From the NCBI RefSeq assembly GCF_009389715.1, contig NC_052392.1, positions 30,268,592-30,332,591 on the forward strand: DNA of 64,000 nucleotides, in the 5' to 3' direction. The stretch comes from Phoenix dactylifera. Taxonomy: Eukaryota; Streptophyta; Magnoliopsida; Arecales; Arecaceae. The position numbers and the translations under genes are program-made. Under the pieces are notes generated by a model. The model had not been told where the DNA came from and made no database searches. It was given only the letters and a program-made list of their open reading frames with translations. Shown piece after piece: positions 1 to 11,656 of the stretch (position 1 is its first letter; the number at the start of each line of letters is the position of its first letter).

Positions 1-874
1 TGATTTTTCATGCTATATTGATACAATATCAGATAATGGCTTTAACTTATGACTCATCCTCAACATGTCCACAAATCAAGCTTCAGGCGATACAAGATAT
101 AAAGTACTTTGAACTCTTGCACTGTTTTTTGATGGTGCTTCCTGCTATATCAGTAAAATAGTCTCATATCAGAGCCAATAAAGTTAGCAAATTAAATTAT
201 TCTCTTTAACAAAAATATAAGTTCCCTTATTTATGGAATACTAGCAAACATAACATAATAATGGAATAAGTAAGACACATATTGGCAGTAAAAAGATTCC
301 ATAGACCCTGAGATGGCGAATTAGCTTTTTTTTATTTTATTAACCATCAGTCAGTCTACTACTTACATCATGGCTTCACCTCATTTGCAATGTGAACTGC
401 TATTAGAGAAACAATCTAGTTCAACAATAATGTAGAGCACAAAGATGATAAGACCAGTAAATCCACATTAAGTTCAAAGACCAAATCCCAGGTAGCAATC
501 TACATGGGGCTTCTGACAATGGAGGTGCAAAACTGTAAACCCGGTCCATGCATTTTTCCACAAAATGTCTCTGATGTTGAATAACAACCAGATAGCATGT
601 AACCTATTTTAGAAGCAGCAAACTGAGAAAGGGCACATGCAGAATGCAGATGTATACAAAAATCTGGAGGTCAACAATGCAGATGCTTAGACAGTAGCGA
701 TAGATTCTCCTTTGATACTTTATATATAATCTGTAATAACTGTAATAAAAGTTTACCAAATATAATGCTTTCAAGCATATTTCTATATCTATTATGGAGC
801 TCCACATCATAGAATTCCTAACAGATACTAAGGCAGGAAAAGAAAGCAGTGGCACCTCCAGTGTATGAACTTAC
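1..874. other. CNOT10 intron sequence
   Basis: This stretch follows the donor of the last exon I can read and is AT-rich with no recognisable coding block on either strand. It is most simply intron 5 of the CNOT10 gene, whose 3' exons lie off the window. Confidence 0.6.
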
Positions 875-3800
875 TGCAGCTTTTGACGCATCTTGGCAAG
901 CTAATGCAACATCCAATAAGAGAAAGCATACATGAACAGCTGTTGCCTGCACAGGAACAAATAAAATATCAGGAAAATAAGGAAGCAGATGCACCTAAGA
1001 ATTAAAATAAAAATTGTTTAAGCAAGTAAAACCTCATTAATAGGTTCTATATTTTGATACAATGGTTCTAGAACTGATAAAGCGAGTGCATATTCATGAA
1101 GATGGTAGAGAATGACTGCCTGGAGAACATCAAAGTGAAGAAATAGCGTCAGTACCAAACCAATTTTAATTTTCCTTTAAACATGACTAGGACAAAAATT
1201 ATCAGGAAAATGATCAATATACAGAAACTTACGATGTTCAGCATTATAACAGAAGTGTCACATTCATCTGGATAAATAATGTTGCTGGTATTTGGAGCAG
1301 AAACTTGTAGTAGCATAGTATTATTCACTTTAGATCCTGAGGTTGTATTGCTATCAATATTGCTTCCAACTTCCATCCGCTCTACCAAAGCATGAACAAG
1401 GTCTTCACTTCTCTTCTGTATGATTGTTAATAAATTGGTCCAAAGTTACATATTTGCAATTCAATAGAAAGGATTATTAGTAAAATTTCAAAATTCCAGG
1501 GGAAAAAGTCCAAGACAAAATGACTGTAGCAAAATTAATGTGAACGGGTCATTGAGAAACTGCATAGTTACTTGTGCTTTTCTAGAGACCAAATGACAAA
1601 ATGAAAAATACACAGAAACAATATATGATGAAGATTACGCAATATAGTATAGACATATATAATAAAGGTTATGCCCCAAGTATCAACAATTCTTATATAA
1701 CAAATACACAAAGACATCTCAAACTTACTAATTATGCTAACTCAGATAAACAATCAAAAAGTAGAGCAGATGACAGCAATAAATGTGTATAGAGATTAAC
1801 TTGAAATTTCCTTAAATTTATGACTAACACTTAAATATGGAGCAAGCATAGAATCCTTTGCCAATGTTATCTTAGGAATAAGTAATAAGTGAACCATTGA
1901 AACATAATTAGGCATTTAACAGGTAATCCAAATCCAGCAAATTAGCAGTTATTAATATTTTTCAATAAGTGAACTAAGGAAGGCTTAAAGTCAAGATCCA
2001 GCAAATTAACAGGTGACTTTTCTGCACATCCCGGTTGGTAACAATCCATACTGACTGGTGATGGCCCCATCCTGCTTGGTGCCAGTCAGTACAAATTGGA
2101 ACAGCCCCATTACAGAGGGAACTGGGGACCAACGCACATCCTAGGACTCTGTCTGCAACCTTATCTAAGATGCCCAGTACAGGCTGGGAGCAACCAAGAC
2201 TCAAATTCTTGGAACAAAGTATACAATATACATTGTTCCAAGAAATCTACAACATTGGCATGAGATTTCCATATAATAACAAGGACCTCAACAACAATAG
2301 TTAGCACTTCTGCTCCATAATAATCGTAGTTAAGCATTCAGTCTGCCAATAAAACGGTTAAAAAAACACTTTACGATGAAGATAAATATTATATTGCCCA
2401 ACCAACAAGCAGAATATGGAATTACTTGTCATCTTAGTCTTACCTTAATGTTATTGAGCACGTCAAGCAGCTTCGCTGGATCAGAACAACCATCATGGAA
2501 GTATTCTGCAACAGCAATGTTGTGAAGAACCTGAAAATTTCATATTCACAAGTCAAATCATAAAGAACTAAAATATTTTAAACCCCCAGTCATGTACAAA
2601 GATGATTTCCCCAGGGATTACTCAAAAAGGAATTCACTTGACCCAAGGAAAAATGAAGAACAGTTCGCAATGTTGCACATCAGATACAAGTACGAAAAAT
2701 TTTTAAAGCTCTAATTTCAGATTCTATGACACTAAACAAGATCCGCATTCTTTCCATGGGAAATTTGCAGCAGCACAATAATGCACATAACATATGCATG
2801 CAGGATGTGATTTAAGTGAACAACATACCACAGAATCATAAGGCAATGAATGCACATCAAGCCAAAAGCAATCCTAAATCTAATTGATGCCTTCACGGAT
2901 TACTAAAATTCAAATGATAGGAAAAAATGATAACAGGCTATATAGGCCTCTTTTCGTCACCGAACAAATCCCACCTCACCCACCAGATATTTACTTCAAC
3001 ATGCACCCTATATATCTTCAACTCCAAATGGTCAATGGCATGAGCAGACAACTCACGGAAAGGAGGTCAAACTCAAATCATCAACTTGGCACACAAGAAA
3101 AAGTTTCAATATTTTAAATTTCAGTGGGATGGCAGGTTGTCCCACTATCTCAAGTGTCAAGGTAAGGCACCACCTTAAGTGTCAGGATAGGACAATTAGA
3201 AATGGATTCGGACGGGATGAGATATCCATGGTCTCAAGTATCAAGACACGAGGCATCCCATTCCACGGAAAAACAAAGCCCAATCACATGATAGTTAAAA
3301 AAATCTTGAATAGATTCAACAAAATACCTTTTTATTCTTTCAAAAGAGAACTATAATCAAAACGGTAATGCATGCCGAACTTATGCTCATAGAGTAATTA
3401 GATAATGAATGTATGTCAAAGTAAAATCAATCTTACTTCTAATTGATGTCTTCACTATCCATTGAAATTCCAATAATGGAAGAAAAATGTTGGTAAATCA
3501 TTGCAATGGTAAATAGGCCTCCTTTGACACCTTCCAACCCCACACTAGTCACAATAGATTGAACATACACTATGTATCTTCAAGCTTAAATGGTAAATGG
3601 CATGATAGATACTGAATAACAGCTCATAAAAAGACTTCAAATTATCTAAGGAATTCTAAGGAAGTACTTATGTACCATGACATTACTGAACCAAATTGTG
3701 ATCCGAAATGGGCAAGGTTGGCAAGGGCCTCATAGTTGAAATGAAAAGGAAGCAACTTGTGTGAATCATATACCATTATATGGGATAAGGTAGTAACACA

Positions 3801-5200
3801 AAAGAAAACTGATCTATAAAAAGGAAGAAATAGTTGATGAATAGATCAACAGTATATTCTAAGGAAGGATCAAAATTATATGAAAGATATAAGCTGATTA
3901 TTGGAGGTATTGACAAAGAAGAGTGGGAAAAAATAGACATACTGGATAAAGATATGAAAAAAGGGTAAAATTAAAAGTTAATAGACATTAATTATAGTAT
4001 GCACAAAACTGATACTAGAGAGGTGATGATCAAAATTATTTGTAAGTATGCATGGAAAAAAAAGGATGGATTATATACCAAACAAAAGGGTTGCTTAATA
4101 TCGATGAAAGACAAGGCGTTTTTAATGAACGGGTACTTAGCTGGTGAGTTTAAAGCTGTCTGTACTAGACATAAGTAGAAAGTATAGAATGATCATTGTG
4201 AAGAATTACAAATCTACACTCCAACTATGGATTTCCATGATCTATTGGTGAAGACCAATTCAAAATGAACCAATTATATCATACCCAAACAATTCAGGTG
4301 CATGGGATGGATGCAAATGATAACTACTTGGGTGAAGTAAAGCAACAATTCCATTGCATTAAAGATAAAAAAGTGTCATATAATGCATCCTTAATCTCTA
4401 ATTGTGATCATTGACCTAGCTTTCTTCCTTTATTAGAAAGTTTCTAAAAAAAATCCAGTCACCGAACTTAAGTGAAAGGACTTACATCTTCGATAGAGCT
4501 AAATTTTTAGTTTTGTTTCCTAGCTTACTCTGCCAGGTTTAGTATTTTCAGGAAATTTTTTAGTCGTACACAACATAATAGAAAAAAATAAAAACTGAGA
4601 AACAACTCATTCCTTTAAAATCGATCACGAAGGCCTGCAAAAAATCTCCAAATACTAAAGTATGTGATTGCTTATAAATTAACAAGTGCATCCAAACAAA
4701 GGTGAATGAACAACCGACCAACAATTCCAGTCACATAAAGCAAGAGTAAATGTACATGGAAACCATGAGCACGACCTTATAAAGGATGTGGGATCAAAAA
4801 AATCAAATTTTGGATAAAAATTCATCAATATAAGTCAAAAAAATACTCGACAACAGAATGAATCAGATGGCTTGGGTGCAAACTACCAGACCAAGATCCA
4901 AACTGATCAACTGTGAAAGAAATAACAGAAACAAGAACTGTTCAAATAAGTCGTCAACGAGAGACAAGACCCGAGGGGAAAAAATCGAAACATAGCGGAC
5001 ACCTTCAGATCATCGCCTTTCTTCTGCAAAAGTTGATTCAAGACATCGATACACTCGGAGAAGCGCCGGCCCTGGAACAGGACGGCGGCCTCCTTGGCCA
5101 GGCCCTCCGCGTCAGAAAGCGGTCCCTCCTCGTTCGCAGGCCCATCCTTGCCCCCCGCTGCCGGCGAGACCGACGACGCCGACGGCTCCCGCGCATCCAT
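875..5200 (-). CDS. CNOT10: CCR4-NOT transcription complex subunit 10 (5' part, runs off left edge)
   Basis: Subunit of the cytoplasmic CCR4-NOT deadenylase complex, a TPR-type scaffold for mRNA poly(A) shortening. I read five coding exons on the minus strand: 5200-5003, 2530-2444, 1415-1233, 1119-1033 and 946-875. All join in frame to 209 residues with AG acceptors. Donors are GTAAGA/GTAAGT at exons 2, 3 and 5, and weaker GTGTCC and GTTTTA at exons 1 and 4. The start is the ATG at 5200, giving MDAREPSASS; an in-frame ATG further upstream would add an extension not expected for the family. Recognisable blocks are IDVLNQLLQKK, AEYFHDGCSDP, LHEYALALSVLEPLYQNIEP and VCFLLLDVALACQDASKAA, which follow the plant CNOT10 order. 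Intron 1 is about 2.5 kb and contains a diverged duplication. The next exon is not convincingly present in 1-870, so the remaining roughly three quarters of the protein lies outside the window. Family assignment is firm; exact splice sites are read by eye. Confidence 0.9.
2840..3650. repeat. Diverged duplication inside CNOT10 intron 1
   Basis: Two segments, about 2840-3115 and 3395-3650, share the same order of words: a run like AATGAATG, then CTAATTGATG with CTTCAC, then TAGGCCTC, then TATATCTTCAA or TATGTATCTTCAA, then ATGGTCAATGGCATGA or ATGGTAAATGGCATGA. They are direct copies about 550 bp apart and have drifted considerably. The 3116-3394 interval between them has its own short internal echoes (AAGTGTCA, AAGTATCA). 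Intronic, no coding content seen. Confidence 0.6.
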
Positions 5201-5416
5201 TCTCACAGATCGAGCAGCCCCAACCGGATCCGGAGGCCAGAGCAGCGGCAGCGATAGAGGGAGAAGAAGGAGACCACACCAAGCGTAGGCTCGCACGCCA
5301 GCGATTGGAGAGAGGAAGTTAGATTCGAATCGGGGCACGATTAGGGTGGGGAGGGAGCGAGGGTTTCTCGAAACATGATAGGGTTTTAGGGGGAGAGATG
5401 GTTACTTTGGGGGCTT

Positions 5417-5425
5417 TTAGGGTTT
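5417..5425 (-). promoter_or_regulatory. Telo-box upstream of CNOT10
   Basis: AAACCCTAA on the minus strand, about 220 bp upstream of the CNOT10 ATG, with a second partial copy (AACCCTA) near 5380. Telo-boxes are common near the transcription start of plant housekeeping and translation-related genes. Motif seen directly; role inferred. Confidence 0.5.
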
Positions 5426-5794
5426 GAGACCGCCATGAAGGTGCCCGAGGTATTTGGTTTGGTTGAGAGAAAGAGAGGGGGGTGGGGGAAGAAGAAGAAG
5501 GAGATTTGTTTTGATCACTGGATGTTAAGAGGCAGTCGAGCGGCGGATAAATGGAAGGACGGAAAATTAAAAAGCAGCTTTGACATGGACAAGTTCCCTT
5601 CAACGAAGTGTGGGTAGCACTAGATTTATATGAAATGAGTAGCCGTTTTACCAAAAAAAAAGTGTGGGTAGCACAGGACACGTGCAATGCACGTGTGTGA
5701 AAAGAATTTAGGGAAGTTTATTATTAATTAAATTCGTTTTTAAGATTATAATGAAATATAATTTGTTTGATATAATTTTAAAATTTAAGTTCCA

Positions 5795-6445
5795 ATGATA
5801 AAATAGATGCAAAAATTAATTAAAGAAAATATTTAGTTGGACATCATGGTTAGATCCATTAGAAGATGTAATTCTTTTCTCCTAGCTAGCACCTATATGA
5901 TTTGGATGAATAAATAGGGATATTTTAAATTTTACTATCAGTTAAAAAAAAAAAGGGTATAAGCTACAGTGGATATATATTTGAAATCTAATTTCTATTA
6001 TTCCAAAAATTTTATATCTAATACTTTTTTATTTTTAAGATATATTTCTATTATTGTCAATTTAATCCATCTACTGAGCATAAAGTTTCTTGAATTATTG
6101 AATTTTTCCAAGAAAAATTTGGGTGATAAAATAGATGCGAAAATTGATTTAAGAAGATACTTTGTTGGGTGTCATAGTTACATATGCTAGAAGAGGCAAT
6201 TATTTTTTAGTAGCTAGAACCTCTATGATTTGGTTGAATAAATAAAATTATTTGGAATTCTAAACCTATAAACGAAAAACACACTATAAGCTACATCGGA
6301 AATGAATATGAAATCTCATTATCACTATTCTTTTTTTTTTTGCAGTATTTCATTTCTCCTTTAAGATATTTTAGCATGTGCTTATGTTATTATTAATTAA
6401 ATCCAGGAGCATACAATTTCTTGAGTTATTGATTTTTTCAAAAGT
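5795..6445. repeat. Tandem pair of diverged ~315-bp units
   Basis: Two head-to-tail copies, roughly 5795-6110 and 6120-6445. Shared words in order: GATAAAATAGATGC, a run of A/T with AAGA, TAGTTGGAC versus TTGTTGGGTGTC, CTATATGATTTGG versus CTCTATGATTTGG, TGAATAAATA, TATAAGCTACA, TTTTTAAGATAT versus CTTTAAGATATTT, and TTCTTGAATTATTGA versus TTCTTGAGTTATTGA. AT-rich and without a coding frame; origin unknown. Confidence 0.7.
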
Positions 6446-8680
6446 TTCATCCATCAATAATTTTTTATAACATTACATGTAAAATATACTTTATTTATTC
6501 TATCCAAAAAGAATATCCTCCAGATGATTTCTTTTAAACTTCTTTGCTTGTCCTTTATGAGAAAAGTGAACAAACGCACATCAAAATGATAATATTTTTT
6601 ATTGACTTCATTTGAAATCACTAACAAGATATTCTAATTGAAAAAGTGTTAAAGACATGTAAGTTGTTAGGAGAGAGATATACATATAAAGGAGACGCTT
6701 GCAGTTGTATTGTGCCGAAGTTATATATATATATATATACAATAGACATTAGTAGGGATCAAAAAGGTTTAATTTTTTAAATATTTACAAAATTTATGTC
6801 ATATGCTTTTATATAAATTGTTTGATATGGAAATTAGCATGTTCTTTATAAATTAAAAATGTGATATGTAAAATTATTTTGAACAATCATGATTGTTATC
6901 TTTTTTTGAAGTTGCATATAAGTATAGGTATTATACTTCCATACACTTCTTTTTTAAAGTTCATAAATCCTTTGATCCCTCGGTCTTTATTTTATTCCCT
7001 GATTTAACTAGATTTTATAAAATTGATGCATTAACATAGACTATTGATTAGTTGAAGAATGCATGTAAAGCTTCAAGTTAGTGTTTCGCTACTTGATCTA
7101 GATGCAAAATAAACATAATGTATATCAATAAATTGATGGATTGATCTCTAACATAACCAAAGGTTGATGAAGATGATGGCTGCTAAACCATATAGTTTAT
7201 CTATATATGATTCAATAAGTCAAATTTGTCTTCATTGTTCCATGCAAGAAAATAGTTTGAGATACGTAATCTTGATCCAAGTATCTTAAATTAATACAAA
7301 ATAAAGTCACGTGATTTCTCCTAAGTCAATATTTCTTTATATGTCTACATTTTGCCATGAGATATCTTAGCACTATTTGGAGCAACATAACTTACACCTA
7401 TGCGACACATGCATGGAGAAAAATATATTAGCGAATATGGTGAAAGATTAAGTTGGAATAATGATATACTAAGGCACTGTGCCAATTTAGTCCTTTCTTG
7501 CTCCCCTTTTCAATTTTCTTTACTGCTACCTCACCCTTAGTGTCCTAAATTGTGAGGTGCCCTTTTTTCGTGGCTAGGGTATTAAGTTTCTTCAATATCT
7601 TTGTTCTACTAATAGAATTCTAGATAGGTTGGGAAAAATACTTGTTGTTTATCAGCTCAATGGATCATATTTGTAGCTAAAAGGAGAGTAACCATTTTGA
7701 ACAATGGCTATTAATTATTTGACCGTAAGGATTGCCATGCTACTCTATTGATATACAGCACATGACATCTCAATGGGGGAGAATTAAGATTTCTTATGTG
7801 TATCAAGAGAGTAACAGTTTGGTAGTTGGTACCCTAGCTTTCCAACATTTGGAGTCACTCTGCAATGGTCTTATTTATGGTGTCAGGATTTTACCACTGA
7901 TTTAGTTTCCATAGCCTATATTTATGGATTAGGTTATATTTTTTTAAAGAAAATATAATTAATTTTAAGGTTATTTAGAAAATCATGAATTAGAGAACCT
8001 ATTCATTAGGAAAAGATCAATGCAATGTTTTTGGTTCGTATTTGTTAAACAATTTTACCCAACTGTATAAATATGTAAAAATGTATAGGATAAACTATAT
8101 GAAAATTTCTTGTTAATGCCACTTTTATGTACTGGCATTGTCTCTTTCCACCGCCCTCCTTCTCTTGAACCTCAGCCATAGACAACACAATTCTATTGAC
8201 CCTACCATGTTCTTAGCCATATGCAATGCCACATTTGCCTATGCCAAGATCCCCAACTCCTCCTCTCCTTCACCACCACCTAGTGATCACTTACCTTCGA
8301 GCACATTTGCATCCTCTTCTAGTGCTACCCTTATTTCTTCCCAACCACCTACCTCGCCTATTTTATGGTGGCAGAGGCCTGAATTTGCAATTGCTCTCCT
8401 GCTAATAGCATCCATATCATCTTCAAGGACTACCTCCTTCATTACAAGAGTGCTCCCATTAACTAGGCCAACCTTTCTATCAACAACAACATCTACATCG
8501 ATGATTATATCATGTTGGCTAGCCAACATAAGAATAGAAGAGCTCGTCTAGGACCTTGCTGCTACCACACCATGGATTGCTAGATTCATAGTGATAAAGA
8601 GGGATGGGGTTTACAAGGTGGCATAGTTTGTTGAGAAGGTAAGCTGGAGTAGATGCATGTAGTATCTTTAGGTGATGCTC
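6446..8680. other. AT-rich intergenic sequence, no gene recognised
   Basis: Mostly A/T-rich and without recognisable coding blocks. A short TA run lies near 6722-6740. A frame of 137 codons at 8138-8551 (plus) is rich in Ser, Pro and Thr and matches nothing I know; I regard it as chance or as old repeat sequence. Confidence 0.5.
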
Positions 8681-8689
8681 AATAAGATA

Positions 8690-9690
8690 GAGGGGTGTCT
8701 GTCAGATGCCGAAAGAGGATAGCGAATGACTGTGCTTCCACCAGAGTGCTCAGTAACAAAAGTGGACACCCATTCTGCAGCTCTATTTGCCTTTTTATAG
8801 ATATGAGCTACGACAAATGATATACAATTCTTGGCAGTTTACAAATGTCCAACAATAGGCATTGTTCAGTAATAGATCTTGAGTGACCACTATAGTTGAG
8901 TCGTCATCAAAGAGAATATGATTAGTCTTCAAGGAATTAATAGCATATCACATTTCCTCCCATGAAGCTTATAACTCTACCCCCAAAATGGATGGGTCAA
9001 AAAGTTGTCTCCCACCTGCCGCAATAATCTAAGAGTCCGGGCCCCTGATTATAAAACTCGCTCCTCTGCTGGCTCTATCATTAACACTACTATCAAAGTT
9101 AACTCTTATAAAACTAGGGGGTGGGGGCTCCTAAGTAATATATACCATCTTGATAAGTTATGAGATCATGAAGGAGTCCTCAGTGTCCCAACCTATCACC
9201 AGCTCTTCACTCTGAATTATTTTGGTAGTTTGCATTATTGCATTATCCAATATAAATCTAGATGAAGAAGATATTTTTTTTTCAAAAATTCGTGCATTCC
9301 TTGTATGCCAGATATGACAATTGACAAACAATACATGCAAAATAGATATATTCTTTCCTGCTTTCCAATTTATGAGCATATGATTTTAGATACTATAGAA
9401 AGGCTCCAAGTGGAGATGGTGATGCCAATAATACGATTAAAATATTAGATAATCGGCATACCTGCAATGCCTTTGGGCATTGAAAGAGAGCATAAGTCAC
9501 TGATTCCTCTATGTTTGAGCAAAGATCATAATTGGAGGTAATATTCAACCCTCTTTCCATCAACATTTTCACAACATGGAATGTGGTCCCATGCCAACTT
9601 CTATAAAAATAAAGACACTTGAGGGTGAACTCCCAGCTTCCCTACCCAAGCACTGTCCTTTCTATCATAGGAAACCTTCTTAAATAATTT
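8690..9690 (-). pseudogene. LINE (non-LTR) retrotransposon relic: zinc-binding and RNase H region
   Basis: Read on the minus strand, this is the 3' end of a plant LINE ORF2. The reverse-transcriptase zinc-binding part (about 9660-9450) gives LGVHPQVSLFL, KLAWDHIP and ALFQCPKALQ in shifting frames. Then comes a linker with CHIWHTRNARIFE (about 9330-9280). The RNase H-like part follows (about 9110-8700), with VNFDSSVNDRASRGASFIIR, an ILFDDDST motif and a closing ANRAAEWVSTFVTEHSGGST. Several stops and frameshifts break it, and the reverse transcriptase itself is missing, as expected for a 5'-truncated, old insertion. Role in the cell: none expected. Confidence 0.75.
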
Positions 9691-11347
9691 AGAATAAATC
9701 ACACCAAAAATTCTGAACTATTTGGAGGTTTTTCATTTTCTCTTGAACTTAATTTAGTACAATCGGATCATCAAACTTTCAACTTTTTACAATTAGAACC
9801 TTGGTTGTGAATTCCATTTGGCTGTTATGACGGAGTGGTCACGTGCTGCCATGTAGCTTGCTAAAAGTTGAAAATCTGTCCTCTTCTTGGTTGACGTAGA
9901 AAAAAGCCTTAAAGTCCTTCTCCCCTCTTCCAGCTAAGATTTCACTTCCCAATTCTATCCCTTCGTCCTGTCCGGTTACTAAAGATTGGCGATGGCCACG
10001 AAGCGAGCAGCAAGAGTGAGAGAGAGAGAGAGAGGAGAGTTGGAAGAGAAATAAAGGTTGTTTTCGGTACATTTAAATAGGTGTATAAAAAGGTTCATAT
10101 TGCGGGTTTGGAGGAATGGAAAAAAATAAATCTCGTTTTTCTTATCGAAAAAAAGAGTGAAAATCCTTACTCTAGGAACATTACTTTCCATGTGTGGCTT
10201 CCGATGAATGTTTTCTAAAGAGCTTTGTTAAGTACAAGTACGTATCATAAGCTTTCAATTGCATCCACTTACTTAATGAGCTATTAGGTGCTGTGGTACT
10301 ACAGATATCATGTCGTTCCATGCTATTCTCCCGGCATTCCATGTCGCCCCTGAGACCTCTGCTTATTAGTTTGGTGGTTGTGTGGTATTTAACAGAATTC
10401 AACATGCTGCCATACCTCCGTACCTAGCCTTTGTCTTTGCCCTTTGACTTTTGGCTTCGGCTTTTAGACTAAAGTGATTAAAACATACCTTGCCTTGCTG
10501 ACACTCATAATAGTCTAACCTAGACCATCGCTAAGCCCACAAGCTAGCCCTTTATTATATCACTGTCTTTATCGGTCAGTGAGATGGAAAAACACAAACA
10601 ATGGAAAAGTTTAAAATTTTTATAGCATTCTTGATCTCTACAAACCAAAATCTTTCTTTCTTTCTCGCGCAAAATACAAACAATGGAATCAAGAAATGAA
10701 TAATCAGAAAAAACAAAGATGGAGAAATATGACAATATGCATATTACTTAGTTAATTATGAAAGCTAGTTTTTTTTTTGACTTGACAATCTGCATTACAA
10801 TATTCAAAGCATAGAAAGCAGTAACTCATTACAAACACTTCAAAATTTCAACCAAAGGCTATCAGTAAATTTAATGCTAAGCATCAAGCTACTTCCAATT
10901 GTAATACATAAGATGAAGAACCTCAAAAAGTAAATCCATGAAAATCTCACCCCTTAATCTGTATCAATCCAACTTCTTGAGCTTCTTGAGGGATAAAGTA
11001 AAAGAAAAGAAATGAAAGAACTTGTAGTTAATGTGCATTATTCGTCTAAATCAAAATCATTCAATCTTTTTCTCTCAAATCATAACTGTGACATCAAGAA
11101 ACCAAGAAACAAAAGAACTAAGATAGTTAAAGAAATAAAAAATGGTTTGATCTAATCACTTGAACAATGTCGTCATTATCAATAAACAATCTTTTCTTAT
11201 GTAATCAATCTCTTTCTTTCTCAGTTTTCTTTCAGTTGTTAATTGATCATCACTCATCGCCGAACGAAAACACCACCACCCTCTTGGCTATTGTTGGTCC
11301 CCAGTCACCGAAAGGAAGCGATGAGATTTGAGTATGAATAAAAATCG
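9691..11347. other. Intergenic repeats, no gene recognised
   Basis: 9690-9870 resembles the generic intergenic repeat class with phrases such as TGAACTTAATTTAGTACAATC, without clear ends. A GA-rich run lies at about 10016-10036. The rest is AT-rich with no coding pattern that I could support. Confidence 0.4.
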
Positions 11348-11356
11348 AAACCCTAA
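11348..11356 (+). promoter_or_regulatory. Telo-box upstream of RIF1-like gene
   Basis: AAACCCTAA about 300 bp before the start codon of the RIF1-like gene. Seen directly; regulatory role inferred from its frequency in promoters of plant cell-cycle and housekeeping genes. Confidence 0.4.
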
Positions 11357-11656
11357 TCAAAGAGGGATGAAAATAGTTGACAAATACTTATGAATATCAG
11401 CTGCTCCATTAGCAAGTCAGGTAACAACTTTGGTCCAAAATTCACATTTAGGATCCAAATTGGACAAATTTAAAAATTTAATAATTTAATAGTACTTAAT
11501 TAAAGTTTTCCCGCCCAGTTTAGGATTTTTGGCTTGATTAATTCAATAATCTACAAAGCATCTTAAATAATTTATGCTCGAGGATGAACTCAGCGACGTA
11601 TTAAAACCCTTCCCGCCTTCCCAAATTCCCTCGCTCCTCTCCTTCCCCTCGCTCTA

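Noticed and set aside
480-600. Possible further CNOT10 exon on the minus strand
   Set aside because: A frame beginning VIQHQRHFVEKC vaguely recalls the next family block, but it lacks an adjacent acceptor in the right phase and the rest does not match.
4907-5338. Upstream in-frame extension of CNOT10 and read-through into intron 1
   Set aside because: The family start is MDARE-like at 5200, and the C-terminal extension in this frame is intron sequence.
8138-8551. 137-codon plus-strand frame
   Set aside because: Ser/Pro/Thr-rich, no known domain, no splice context; most likely chance in degenerate repeat sequence.
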